Source: Brachycybe producta (taxonomy: Eukaryota; Arthropoda; Diplopoda; Playtdesmida; Andrognathidae). Taken from it: a stretch of 64,000 bases of DNA. The stretch covers positions 3,925,903 through 3,989,902 of the forward strand of contig JAUPFP010000016.1 in the NCBI GenBank assembly GCA_036925085.1. Reading direction: 5' to 3'. Of the stretch, positions 10,501-21,500 are shown one piece after another (position 1 is the first letter of the stretch; every line of letters begins with the position of its first letter). Made by a program: the position numbers and the translations under genes. The notes below the pieces were generated by a model. It saw only the letters and a list, made by a program, of their open reading frames with translations, ran no database searches and was not told the origin of the DNA.

Positions 10501-12130
10501 CAGCATTGACTTCAACGATGCTGACTGGAAGTGGATTCGTAACCATCTCGGAAGCTTTCTTCGAATCGTTCTGTAAAAAAAAAAGTAATAGAAAAAAAAA
10601 GGTCGATTAGAAACACGCCAAGACCACTTCGGTGAAAAACCTCTCGTGAGTTACCCATAATGCATTTAGACTTTCCTGAAGCGAACTAACTTCAATTTTT
10701 GCTTCTTTCAACTCTTGTTGTCCATCAATTTCATAGAAATAACTCATCCAGTTGTGTCGTGCCGTAAGACACTTCTTAAAGATGACCACAACGCTGTCTT
10801 CGTTAATACTGACCGATGTCCCAGCTTCTTCTACTTTACAAGGACAAGGGAAGCGCAAGAATAATGAATAAACGATTGGAACTTCATCTTGGAAGCAACT
10901 TTTAGATAAATAACGGAACTGGCAAGCCATTCCATCGTGAAGATGTTCAACTTTCATCGTTTCAGAAGCTACGTTCTCGGTTTTAAGTACGAAAACTATC
11001 TCTTGATCATCTTGATGACACGAGAACTTTGGTAACAACAAAATCGAACGGTTTTCATTTGATTTCGTTTCGTTTTTAGCTATGCAAAGCTTCGAAACCT
11101 CATTTTCGAGTTGTTTCGTATTGAATTCTACTGAATTCTCCGTTACGAGACTCTCGTTATCTTTGTATGTTGGCAGTAGGACAGTTAAAGTCTTCTGTTC
11201 TAAGTCAAATTTTGCAGTTCCTTCATCTTCGCGAACTGCACATGGCAACTTAAGATCAAAATCGTAACAATGTTTTGAAGAATTGATGGATTTTAAGAAA
11301 AGTCCGTTTGGTTGTACATCCAAACGTACTTCTTCGCTCGACTCGATCAACGGCAACTTTATTTCGACAACTAACTCGTGAGGACGTTCGTTATCCATCA
11401 TTTTATTCGTATTTGGACTGTAAGCGTAGTCCTGAATGTCAAAATGATGCCGATATTTAATGTTATGATCTGGAATAATTGGCAACAGAGGTTTCTCGTC
11501 ATTCTGAGACACCTTTTTACGTATCAAAGTAGGAATTTTAGGTCCTTTGAACGTCTTTTTCGAATGTTTAACGTTTGATCTGTCAAAAAGAACCTTGAAA
11601 TTCGTTTCTATTCCATTCAGAGCAATGTTTTCGACCATTGTTTTGATCTGAGGGTCACTTAGAGCCAAACTAAGAGTGTGAGGATGAAAAATGCAATCGT
11701 AAACAATGCAGAGGAGCCCCTTTTTGTCTAAATCTTGTCTCTGTGGTGAAAAAGAATGAGGAATTGACAACGACAAGCCGTTTTCTCCATATTTCGAAGG
11801 TTCGCATAAAGTATTTTCAATGTTTTCGTTACTTGCGATGTTGATAAAGACCTTTTTAGGTGTTTTTTCCACGCATTTATCGTCCAGAAACTGAGATTTT
11901 AAGACGTAACAAGGTTCAGGGTGAACGAAGGTCACGTCATAACCACGTTCTTTCTCTACTTTAATAACTTCTTCCTCGTATTTTTCACGATTTTTTGGAT
12001 CGTTCACATCGTTAACGTAATCGACAAGTAATTGACGGAATTCTGGACATTCAAAAGCGGTGTTTAAACGACTAATTTCATCGTTTGTTAAACCGTTTTC
12101 AGCATCACCGTTAATAGCATTGGAAGCCAT
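7579..12130 (-). CDS. DNAAF2: Kintoun, dynein axonemal assembly factor 2
   Basis: Five exons (10655-12130, 10478-10570, 8756-8873, 8376-8667, 7579-7957) join in frame to 785 residues, close to the vertebrate protein (about 840). Kintoun works with HSP90/HSP70 in the cytoplasm to pre-assemble axonemal dynein arms, so it marks an organism with motile cilia or flagella. The N-terminal PIH1 domain (about residues 25-200) shows CPEFRQLLVDY, GYDVTFVHPEPCYV and VYDCIFHPHTLSLA. CS-like beta-sandwich segments follow (about 250-335 and 385-470). The C-terminal exons are serine/lysine-rich (ISESSDGG, SVHFNSVV, SESDCSEGE), as in other Kintouns. An upstream in-frame ATG at 12149-12151 would add seven residues; I prefer MASNAING by comparison with the family opening. 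Introns 2 to 4 are packed with family A repeats. Confidence 0.93.
8090..8350. repeat. Family A foldback element in DNAAF2 intron 4
   Basis: Left arm begins with 'gagaaactagaac' and 'atctttcaaaataagc'; right arm reads 'gcttattttaaaagatatc', 'aagtgattgagctagc' and 'gtctagtttctaaaaca', ending near 'gacagaataatcaaag'. It stops 26 bases before the exon at 8376. Confidence 0.75.
8985..9180. repeat. Two tandem left halves of family A
   Basis: Two copies of the same half follow each other in the same orientation: 'gttttagaaacgagaaaag' near 9008 and 'cagaaactagaaagggtagct' near 9127, with a full terminus-like 'gggtggttttaaatgc' between them. A head-to-tail pair rather than an inverted pair suggests insertion of one copy next to another followed by loss. 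Confidence 0.6.
9500..10370. repeat. Cluster of family A fragments around a perfect palindrome
   Basis: Right halves can be read near 9590-9740, 9895-9990 and 10270-10345 (each with a version of 'cttctagtttctaaaaca'). Between the last two lies a long inverted repeat, listed separately. The cluster fills most of DNAAF2 intron 2. Confidence 0.6.
10019..10190. repeat. 51-bp perfect inverted repeat with 7-bp spacer
   Basis: Bases 10041-10091 and 10099-10149 are exact reverse complements, separated by agtaaat. Outside them, 10019-10040 and 10169-10190 are again exact complements (gtgaaatttacaatttctaa and its complement), but the right side carries 19 extra bases. Perfect arms imply a very young event or an assembly fold-back artefact. 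Confidence 0.9.
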
Positions 12131-13162
12131 CGTGTTATATAATATATTCACATCTCGTTGCTAGGAAGATAAACACAATACACATACAGGTATCTCAACT
12201 AACAGCTATGACTTTAATAAAATGCTGCGTATGTAGTATTCTATGTCATAGCTGAGTGTAGCCCATAGATGGCACAACTGTTACTTAGAGCTAAATATCT
12301 TCTATCATCCTATGAGCCAAGAAGAATAAGTGACGAAAGTAATGTTTTGAGTAAATTGAGTTCAAAGTAAGAAACCTCCTTAGATATCAATAGTTACAGT
12401 TCAACGTTTTGACACTACAAAGCAGCAATTAGCAACTTTTTCATTTATTTCTGTTGTCCACGAAATTCTGTATGATTTCATTGTCAAAATGTGGAACTTC
12501 TGTTTTATAAAAATGTCACTTATCGCTCTTGGTGTCTACTGTAAGCTCTTTTCTATAATAATTATATGAGTAAGTTACAGTTTGTGACGTCAGAAGGGTT
12601 GACAAGAGTTTACGTTGTAAGTTTTTAACGCGTTTAGTCTGATAGAAAACGAATAATAACAAACATTCTCAACGGTTTAAACAAAAGGATTCTTGCATTT
12701 TTTTGATATTAGCCCTTCTTATCAAACAAAATGACAAAAACAAAATTTGTTTGTTAACCTTTGACGTCACTTGCTTCATCTTATGGCGGGCAACTAACAA
12801 CGATTACACAAAGAGTGAATGGTCTTGTAAAAAAAGATTCAAGTTCTTTTTATTTAGATTAAAATTAATTGAAATATAAGCGGCAGCAAGAGTGAAAAAA
12901 CAAACCATGGAAGAGAGGCATTACAATTAGAGCTCACTCACTCAATATATTTTATCTCTAACATGTAGTTGAGCTACCTCCATGTATATAACTTGGTTGT
13001 TAGGTTTCTTTTCGAAAAAGAGTGTTTAGATTCCCGTAGAATACGATATATTTAACTTACTCTTTGCGCTCTACGGTTTTTTATATGAAAACGACGTATG
13101 ACGCCATCTAGTGAGTTTGAGCGGAATTATTATAGTTATTTAGGTTGCATCATTGAAAAATC
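12131..13162. promoter_or_regulatory. Divergent intergenic region DNAAF2/DNAJC19
   Basis: DNAAF2 starts at 12130 on the minus strand and DNAJC19 at 13163 on the plus strand. The 1 kb between holds both promoters. An inverted repeat (cagctatgac near 12203 and gtcatagctg near 12245) lies just upstream of DNAAF2. Otherwise I see only unremarkable AT-rich sequence. Confidence 0.45.
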
Positions 13163-14703
13163 ATGGTAAGGAAACAGTTTTTACTTTATTTTAATAATTT
13201 TAACTCATTTATTTTATTGAAATATGAACAGACTAGTACCATTATAATTGCTGGATTAGGCTTAGCAGCTGTTGGATTCGCAGGTAAAGTTTTTTTTGGC
13301 ATTTTATGTTAAAATTATTTGCGGATTTTAGGAGGCGCATCACATGGAGACCATACCTCCTAATGCTCCGGCTAACTATAACCTTAATAAGTGAGAAGGT
13401 AAAGTTAAGGAAGAGGAGTGACGTAATGAAAGGAATGCATTGTTATGATAAATAGTGGTAATACACAATCCACATTTAATTCATTCAAATTTAATTGTGG
13501 TCATGTTTACTTCAAGGATTGTTTTTAACTTTGCCTTCTCACTTCTCCAAGTTATAGTTAACTAGAGCATGAGGAAAACCGTACGGAAAACGTAGCCTAT
13601 TATTTTTTTTTTTATTTTCTGAACCAGTTTTTGTTATTTTTTTCACAGGACGTTATGCGGTACGAGCTTCAAGAATCCTCTCGCAATCAGTCAAACAACA
13701 CATATCGTTTCCCACAGTCGAAGTATGAGTTAATTTGAACGGTTTTTTTTTAATAGAAAAATATATAAAAGAATATATTCAGACCAACGGTATGGTTTCT
13801 ATAAGAATCCATTGTAAAATATACAAAATAAAACAACTCTGAAACATTAACATGTTTTACGAATAGCCAGAAATTAATCAAAATCGGAGTATTCTGATAT
13901 TCAGAAGCAACATTGACCTTTATATTTAAAAAACGTTACGTATAATAACGTTAAGCTTAAACAATGATGCAAAACAAAACTTTCTATAGCAAGGCTATGG
14001 AGAGTTTTTAAGTTTAGCCTTGTTTAAGTTTCACTTTGGTTTAAGTAACGTTCTTGAATACTACTGTAAGAAAAACCTAAGTGTTTATATTTCGAAATAA
14101 ACTTTTATAGTCGTTTAATTTAAAAATAATCCAATTTTAAGCAAAATGTTTCTTTTGAAATACATTTATTTGAGTTGTTTTCAAAACAAATCCTTTTTTT
14201 TATTATTATAATTTTAAAATGGAACTTATTTTAAAATTTAAAATATATACAGGTTTAGACATTTTTCATTTTAATAATAAAAAAAAAATTTTAATTTTTT
14301 ATCAAAATAAATTATTAACGATTTATTTTGTAGTCTCTGGGGAACAGTAAATACTATCGTGGCGGTTTCGATCTGAAAATGACACGAAGAGAAGCGGGAT
14401 TGATTCTCGGAGTAAGGTAAAAAAAAAAAAAACGTCCGAATAATTCATATCGCATTTCGTCTACCGTTGACCAACCGTTAATGTTCTAATTTTTAGCCCT
14501 TCGGCCAGCAAATCTAAAGTTAGAGATGCACACAGACGAATCATGATACTGAATCATCCAGACAAAGGTTCTCTCATTCGTTCGTAACTTTGATTCAAGG
14601 ATTTAAAGTACGATTTTATTTTTTTAAAAAAATTGCAGGAGGATCTCCTTACATTGCGGCAAAAATAAACGAAGCAAAAGATTTTCTTGACAGTGGAAAA
14701 TAA
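13163..14703 (+). CDS. DNAJC19: Mitochondrial import inner membrane translocase subunit TIM14
   Basis: Six exons (13163-13165, 13232-13283, 13649-13722, 14334-14416, 14497-14567, 14639-14703) give 115 residues, as in human (116). The first coding exon is only the ATG, followed at once by GTAAG. The protein is the J-domain partner of mitochondrial HSP70 in the PAM motor at TIM23. A single membrane helix spans about residues 4-19 ([16 protein letters not shown]); the J-domain follows with [18 protein letters not shown] and the HPD motif at residues 91-93, then [17 protein letters not shown]. All junction phases agree. An AATAAA is at 14712-14717. Convergent with RFC4, the stops 63 bases apart. 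Intron 2 holds a foldback. Confidence 0.96.
13362..13572. repeat. Foldback element in DNAJC19 intron 2
   Basis: Arms of about 44 bases: ctccggctaactataacctt / agtgagaaggtaaagttaa on the left, and ttaactttgccttctcact / aagttatagttaactagag on the right. Moderately diverged; no coding content. Confidence 0.75.
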
Positions 14704-14711
14704 TCGTAAAG

Positions 14712-14736
14712 AATAAAGTAACAAGATTTTTTTATT
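14712..14736. terminator. Overlapping poly(A) signals of DNAJC19 and RFC4
   Basis: AATAAA at 14712-14717 serves the plus-strand gene and TTTATT at 14731-14736 is the same hexamer for the minus strand. Since cleavage normally falls 10-30 bases past the signal, the two transcripts should overlap tail to tail by a few tens of bases. Confidence 0.6.
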
Positions 14737-14766
14737 TAGTTGGAAAACAATTTGAATATAACAATT

Positions 14767-17386
14767 CTAGTTTTTATTCAGCAATTGCTGTGCAATTGTA
14801 GTGCAAACGACCATCAATTGTAAATACTCGTCGGCTCCTTCGATTAAACGATGTTCCGATACCTGGTTTGATTTTTAAATTTTTTTAAAAAAAAAGAAAC
14901 ACACGTTATTTACATTTCAAATATGATCTTGGCCTTTCCTTTTTCTTCTTCCAAACTTACGGCAATGGATTCTAGAACGACGGCCTTCTGATTATCACTC
15001 AAGTTATCACAGGTCAGTATTTTATCGTGTAAGTCGTTGTAAATCTGATTCACAGCAAATCCTTCCAAAATAACATCCTTTTTTTTTTTAAAAAGGGGGG
15101 GCGGGAATGAGAAAATACATTTTTTAGTCTAATTTGTAACAAAGATCGATTTTAACCCATACTTGAACATATTCTTCGAGCTTTTCGTACGAACTAGCGC
15201 AAACTTCTATCAGTTTATCCAACCATTTATCGGGAACGATCTGAATGAGACAAAAGCAAATTTGAATTCCTCACCACCATTTAAGCTGGTTTTAAAATGT
15301 AAACGCCTTTTAAACTCTGGTTATTCCATCTTTCCGAAGCAAAAATAACAGAAACTTGAAAGTGTTTTAGAAACTAGAAGGGCAACTCAATCACTAATGG
15401 TTAATTTCATGTTGCAAGATGGGACAGATTTTAGTCTAAACACTTCTAAACAAATAATACTGTGAACTGATTCAGATGCCTTTCTAGTTTTTAACATGCT
15501 TTCCATTTTTACTTAAGTGTTGCTCTTCTGAAATGCAGAAAACCAGAGTGCGATTCCGTTGTTCGTTGCAATTGCTTTTTAAGTTCTCTTTGTTTCAAAA
15601 TGTTGAGATTACCCCAGCAATCTCATAAATATCTTCCACTTGTATCTCTTCGCTCTGTTTGAGTGTGTGACCACTCTGAAGCGTCGTAATCGCTTTTCTT
15701 AAATCGCCATCGCTCGTATTAATCAATACGTCTAAAGCTTTCTTATCGCATCGAACGTTCTCCAGTTCGCAGATTTCTCCGAGTCGTTTCACGAGAATGT
15801 CGTGACTGAGCTGTTTGAAACGGAACTTTGAACATCTGGATGTCAAAGGTTCGATAATCCTACTGATGTAATTGCATATCAAACAGAATCTCGTCGTTTT
15901 AGATTCCTTTTCCATTATTCGTCTTAAAGCGGCCTAGAATTTATTTTAAAAACCGACAGTCAACTACTTAAATAATATTCAAAAGCAATTGTATCTACTG
16001 CACCTGAGCAGCTGGAGTCATGGAATCGGCTTCATCGAGAATTATAATCTTCAACGGTAGACAGGGACGGCCACTTTTAACACAAAATATAACAAATCGT
16101 GAGATTATTGCACGAGATGAGATATATATACGAGACGTACTCTGGTCGATAGCCGCTAGCTGTCAATTGAGCAAACTTCTTTACTTTATCGCGAACCACT
16201 TGAATTCCTCGTTCGTCCGAAGCGTTCAGTTCCAAGATGCGAGCTCGAAATACATCTCTGACGACAATGAACGTAGTTGTGTATTAGTTTTCTCACTTAA
16301 GGTGGTTTTTAAAGTGTTTAAACGGCCCTCAAACTCTGGTTATTCAGTCTTTCAGAAGTAAAATTAAGAGAAGCTCAAAAGTGTTTTAAGAACAATCACT
16401 TAAGGATATAATCACGTTAATATATTTTAAAATAAGCTTTTTATGGCAGTTTATAAACGACCCAACTTTAAGCAGATGAATTCTGCTTAAATAATTAATT
16501 TTTGTACCTATAAAATTTATGTAGAAATAATGTATATCACCATCAAAATAGTATTAATTTTATTAAGTGATTCAGCTGCTGTTCTAGTTTCTAAAACACT
16601 TTCAGTTTCTTCTTAAGAGTTCCTTCTGAAACGCAGAACAACCTGAGTTTCGAAATCATTTGATTAGATTAGGTGATTAGAAGAATACCCAAATAACTGT
16701 CTTCCCATTGCCAAGATCGTAGACGTTTTTCCCGTACCAGGTGGTCCATAAAATAACAAATTCGGTAACTATAAAATTATATACATAAATGTAAATTATA
16801 CAGACGTGGTTGAGACAACCACGTTGATCGACCAAAATTGAACGGTGTAAATTGTGCTTTATGCTTATTCTTCAAATGCCATGCATTAAATGCTTCTTCT
16901 TTTATATTACAATTAATTATTTCACTGGAATTGGAATTTTACAATCCCTTTACTTTTTTTTTTTTGTGATAGACACAATTTATGATTAAAAAGCCAGGAT
17001 GGACAAGCCAGAATTGACAATCTGTACCCGTCATAATACAATGGCACATCTGTTATCGTTGAAACCGTGAATACAAACAGCTTTAACTGAATTTTAACAA
17101 CTCACATCCGCTCCTTGAAGGACTTTCTTTAAAACAGCAACTACCTCATCCTGTTGAACAATATCATCCACTGTTTTCGGGCGACTAAAAACAAAAGAAT
17201 GGATTATTATTGTGGTAAGCAAATTCTGCAAATATATAAATTGTCAAATATAAATTCTATATCACGCTATTTCTCAATCCATGGTGTATTAGCTTTTACA
17301 GTAGATCCTGTTGTTTCTTTTGAAGTTGAAGCAACAGCATCTGATTGGTTTTGCTTTGGTTTAAATCCTATCAAGAAGTTTTCCAT
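14767..17386 (-). CDS. RFC4: Replication factor C subunit 4
   Basis: Nine exons (17268-17386, 17106-17184, 16689-16768, 16141-16257, 16004-16073, 15613-15933, 15163-15240, 14961-15077, 14767-14862) give 358 residues (human 363). RFC4 is an AAA+ ATPase of the RFC1-5 clamp loader that opens PCNA on primed DNA, and also of the checkpoint and cohesion variants. Walker A GPPGTGKT is at residues 74-81, Walker B DEAD at 145-148, and the arginine-finger SRC at 187-189. [18 protein letters not shown] and the collar helices at the C-terminus (GADEYLQLM) fit RFC4 rather than RFC2. Exon 1 can only be joined to exon 2 with the conserved Tyr-Arg-Pro-Lys intact if intron 1 begins with GC. Two family A repeats lie in introns 6 and 4/3. 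Confidence 0.95.
15270..15590. repeat. Family A foldback element in RFC4 intron 6
   Basis: Left arm 'taagctggttttaaaatg', 'agaaactagaagggcaactc'; right arm 'tgattcagatgcctttctag'. It ends about 20 bases from the exon that stops at 15613. Confidence 0.65.
16285..16670. repeat. Family A foldback element in RFC4 intron 3
   Basis: Left arm 'taaggtggtttttaaagtg' and 'gaagctcaaaagtgtttta'; right arm 'taagtgattcagctgctg' and 'ttctagtttctaaaacact'. The left arm has lost the central 'actagaagg' motif. Confidence 0.7.
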
Positions 17387-17503
17387 TGTTTTGTGAAAAC
17401 GAAAACTGAAATTCGATCGAAATTTACAAAATTAGATGTGTAAATTGTAATTGTTTCCTCACAATTTGGCGGGAAAAACAGCATTGCAAGTTGGCAACCA
17501 GAT

Positions 17504-17700
17504 ATCAGGCAAGTGTGCGCAGCAAGATACAGTCGTTTGCCCCGCCCCTTTTATGAGGAACAGCAACTTCGAATTGGTTTGTTATTTTGTCTGACGTCAC
17601 ATGCCCCACCCTTTTCAATTTTTAATCGGTTGATATTTGGTATGCCGCTCATTAAAGAGGCGGGGCAAACGACTGTATCGTGCTGCGCACACTTGCCTGT
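17504..17700. mobile_element. Foldback element with 7-bp target duplication
   Basis: ACCAGAT at 17497-17503 is repeated at 17701-17707. Between lie 197 bases whose arms of nearly 60 bases are inverted copies: aggcaagtgtgcgcagcaag / cgtttgccccgcc against ggcggggcaaacg / cgcacacttgcct. The GC-rich arms contrast with the AT-rich surroundings. It sits about 110 bases upstream of the RFC4 start codon, so it may be in the RFC4 promoter. Confidence 0.8.
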
Positions 17701-17769
17701 ACCAGATGTTTGCTGCCATCTATTAGTAACATTCTCATTAATATTAAAAAAAAAATTAGCCAAATTTGC

Positions 17770-18440
17770 ATTATTTAAAATGTTTTATGAAAAGCTGATT
17801 TTCAAACTCGAGCTATTCTCTGCGTTTCAGAAGAGCAACACTTAAGAGAAATTGAAAGTGTTAGAAACTAGAATCCTCAATCCCTTAGTATATTTCACAA
17901 AAATTGAAAAGAAAAAAAAAATCTCTGCTTGAAGACAAGTTGAAGTTGACTATTTTTAAACAAGCGATAAATAATTTGTTTTGAAAGATATCAACGTGAA
18001 AATATTCTTAGTTGATTAAACTAGCTTTCTAGTTTCTAAAACACTTTCTAGTTTCTCTTGACTTTTCAGAGTTCGAGAGACATTTTCACTTTAAAACAAC
18101 TTTACGATGATTTTATGAACAGCTAGCTGATTTTCAAACCCTGGTTATTCTATCTTTCAGGCGCAAAATTAAAAGAAATATTAAAAGTGTTTTAGAAACT
18201 AGAATTGTAGCTCAATCACTAATTAAGAGTATTTTTATGTTCATTTCTTTCATAAACTTTTTATAGACAAAAAAAAATCGTCGATTTAATGTTAGGTCAC
18301 TTATTTTAAAAGATATAAATATAAAAATATCCTTAAATGATTGAGTTACCATTCTAGTTTCTAAAACACACAAGGTTTTTTTTTAAATTTTGCTTCTGAA
18401 AGACAAAATAATAAAAGGGCTTTAAAACCACAACTTAAAA
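17770..18440. repeat. Two adjacent family A elements between RFC4 and TMTC4
   Basis: First copy: 'gttagaaactagaatcctc' (left) with 'gattaaactagctttctag' (right, about 18015). Second copy: 'tagaaactagaattgtagct' (left, about 18195) with 'aatgattgagttaccattc' (right, about 18335). Apart from these and the TTTATT at 18492-18497 (minus-strand AATAAA, 53 bases past the TMTC4 stop), the gap holds nothing I can name. Confidence 0.7.
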
Positions 18441-18549
18441 TGTTTTATTTTAATGAAATAGTAAAATTGAACGAAATGCATAAGTAGTAATTTTATTAGC
18501 TGTTAAAACTGATTGTATATGAGTAGAAAAAAAATTTGATTGAAATAAT

Positions 18550-21500
18550 TCATATGGATGTTGATGCTGATCGTCCGAGTTTTGCTTTCATTTCTAAAAG
18601 TTGTAATAAATTATCTCTAGCACTTTGCATTGATGGATTCAACTTCAGCGCGCGTTTATATGCTTCTTCAGCTTTGCTGTACCTTTTCCAACGATGATAC
18701 AAAACTCCTGTAAATAAGAAACGAATTTAAAGCCATTTTTAATTGCTCATCACAACGAATGTATCGTACCCAGATTTGTATAATAAGACGAATTCTCGGG
18801 ACTGATTCGTATTGCAGTTAGAAAATGGTTTTCCGATCGTTCGAACTCGCCAAGTTTTCCTAAAACATTAGCCATATTGAAATGGATCGAAGATTCGTGA
18901 GGAAGAAGCCGAATTGCTTCTTCAGCCATCGATCTTGCGCCATCAAAGTCACCTTTTTGTGTAAAGAAGAAGAAAAAAAGACAACTTGTTTCAATTTAAT
19001 GGCAGCATAATAAGTATGAAAATGCTTTCGATTAACAGCCACTTAATTAGCCTCCACATCTTTAGCTTGGAGGCTAGCGGTTTCTAATCGAAAGAATGGC
19101 CAAAAGTATTAATGTGGTTTTAAAAATGTAAACGCCTTTTGAAACTTTAATTATTCTGTCTTTTAGTTGCAAAATGAAGAGAAAATCGAAAGCTTTTTAG
19201 AAACTATACGGGTAACTCAAGATCGTGGTAGCAGGTCGATCTTGTATTTTCATGTTAAATATTTTTTCAAAATAAGCTTTTTTACACGAGTTTGAAAATG
19301 AAACAACTTCAAGCAGACAATATTTTGTTAATTTTTGTCTATAAAAAGTTTATTTTAAAAGATATCAACATGAAAATATCCTTAAGTGATTGAGCTATAC
19401 CCTTCTAGTTTTTAAATCATTTTCTAATTTCTTTTAATTTTGCTTTTATGAAAGACAGAATAATTTTGAGTTCATAAACCATCTTAACGAATACAGATAC
19501 GAATTGGACATATTAACGAAACATATGTTGTGGTGATCAGCAGTTATTCATTTTCTCTTTTAAAACCATTTTCAGTAACTTGGTGCATGACTGTGCATGT
19601 TTACAACCGCGCACACATTATTTAATGTAAATATTGATATGTCTTAACTTATGTGTGCGCGGTTGTAAACATGCACGGTCATGCACCAAGTTACTGAAAA
19701 TGGTTTTAAAAGAGAAAATGAATAACTGCTGGTCACCACAATGTATTTATGGAATTATGACTCGAAACCTTGATTGTCGAGCATTATGATCATGTTATTC
19801 CACGATACGTAATGCGTCGGTTTCAAAGAGGTTGCATTTAACCAAGCACGAAGTGCATCGTTGTACTGCTTCTTCTCTAAATACTAGAAAGCAAAAAAAA
19901 AAAAAAAAAAACGAATAAAATATATTTGTACTGTTTGAATGTTATATCCTTAAAGCGTATTTCTATAAGATTACCAGATTTCCCAAATTGTAGTAGCAAT
20001 CTGGATATTGTTTGCGATGAGACAGAGCTGTCCAATAACTGATCTCAGCTTCGTCATATTTTCCAAGACTTGATTGAACGATTCCAAGATTCATCCAAGC
20101 TGCTGCAAAATCCGGTCTACATTAGAAATAAACGAAACGTCAGAACCCCCTCGGCTTTCGTTCAGTAATATCAAATCATTTATAACCTTATACGAACGGC
20201 CGAAACTAACAAATCCTCCGCTTCCCAAAGTCTTCCTTGATCTTTTAGTATGTTGGCTAAGTTGTTCATCGCTTGATCGTACTGTGGAAACAATCTAGAA
20301 AGGTGTAAAGTTAATAAAAAGTCGGTTAAGATTTTTTATGAACAGATGATTTTTTAAAAACTTTAGTTGTTCAGTGTTTCCGAAGAGCAACACTATGGAG
20401 AAATTAAAAGTGTGTTGGAAATCAGAACGGATAGCTGAATCAATTAATAATATTTTCATGTGGATATCTTTCAAAATAAACTTTTTAGGGACAAAAACGA
20501 AAAAAAAAAAATATCATCTGTTTTAAGGTGGCTGAATAGATGTTTATTTTGTTTTGTCCTCGCAGATGGCCCGCCTGCAGGGGCTATTATGTTCTATAGG
20601 GAGGTCTCTTCCCGCACCCTACGGTTTTCAGAAAATTTTAGATTTTTCAAGTGAATGGTTTTTCAGTAGAAACATTACAAAAAAAAAAATTCAAAGTGTT
20701 TCAGAAACTAGAATAGTTGGTGATACTGAATGCTAAGTATTTTTCGTGACGATTATCATTAAAAATAAACTTTTTATGAGTTTGAAAAAGGTGAAAATAG
20801 TTTTTTTAATGAAATTTCAATGAAAAAAACATAAAAACGGGTCTTATTTTCAAACTGAACTATAAAATGTTTATTTTGTAAGATATTGCCATGAAAAAAA
20901 ATTTTAGCATAATCTTTTACCATTCTAGTTTTAAAAACAATTTGATTTTTTTTCCATAACATTGTTTCTAAAAAAAAAGTCTGCTTCACATTTTTATGTC
21001 CAAAAACATCTATGAAGCCATTGAAAAAATTGAAGTTATAGATAAAATTGTGACCTTAACGCTTCATCATACTGTTCAACGGCCGCTTCGTAATGACCAG
21101 CATCTGCTGCCTTTTTAGCAATGTTATAGTGAACTTTCGCATTCAATGGACAAATGTTCAATCCGGATTCGAATAAACTTGCTTCCGATAACCAATCGTA
21201 ACTCCGCTTAAAAAATAAACAAACAGTTCCAAGTTAAAACTTAAGTCTAAAGGGTAAAAAGCACTATTTATATTTTAAGATTGAACTCTTTTCTAACTTG
21301 TCGACTTCTTAAAATGAACACAACAATAAAAGAGGCTCCTAAAACTTTAAACATCTGCATAAAAAAAAGATCATCATTAGTTTTTTTTTTATTTTGTTAC
21401 TTAAATAATCTCGATCGTAACTGACCCAATTGTATTTCGAAAATACAAAGAGAATCCGTTCGTAACCGACTGCAACTAAAAGACAGAATCCACTACTCGG

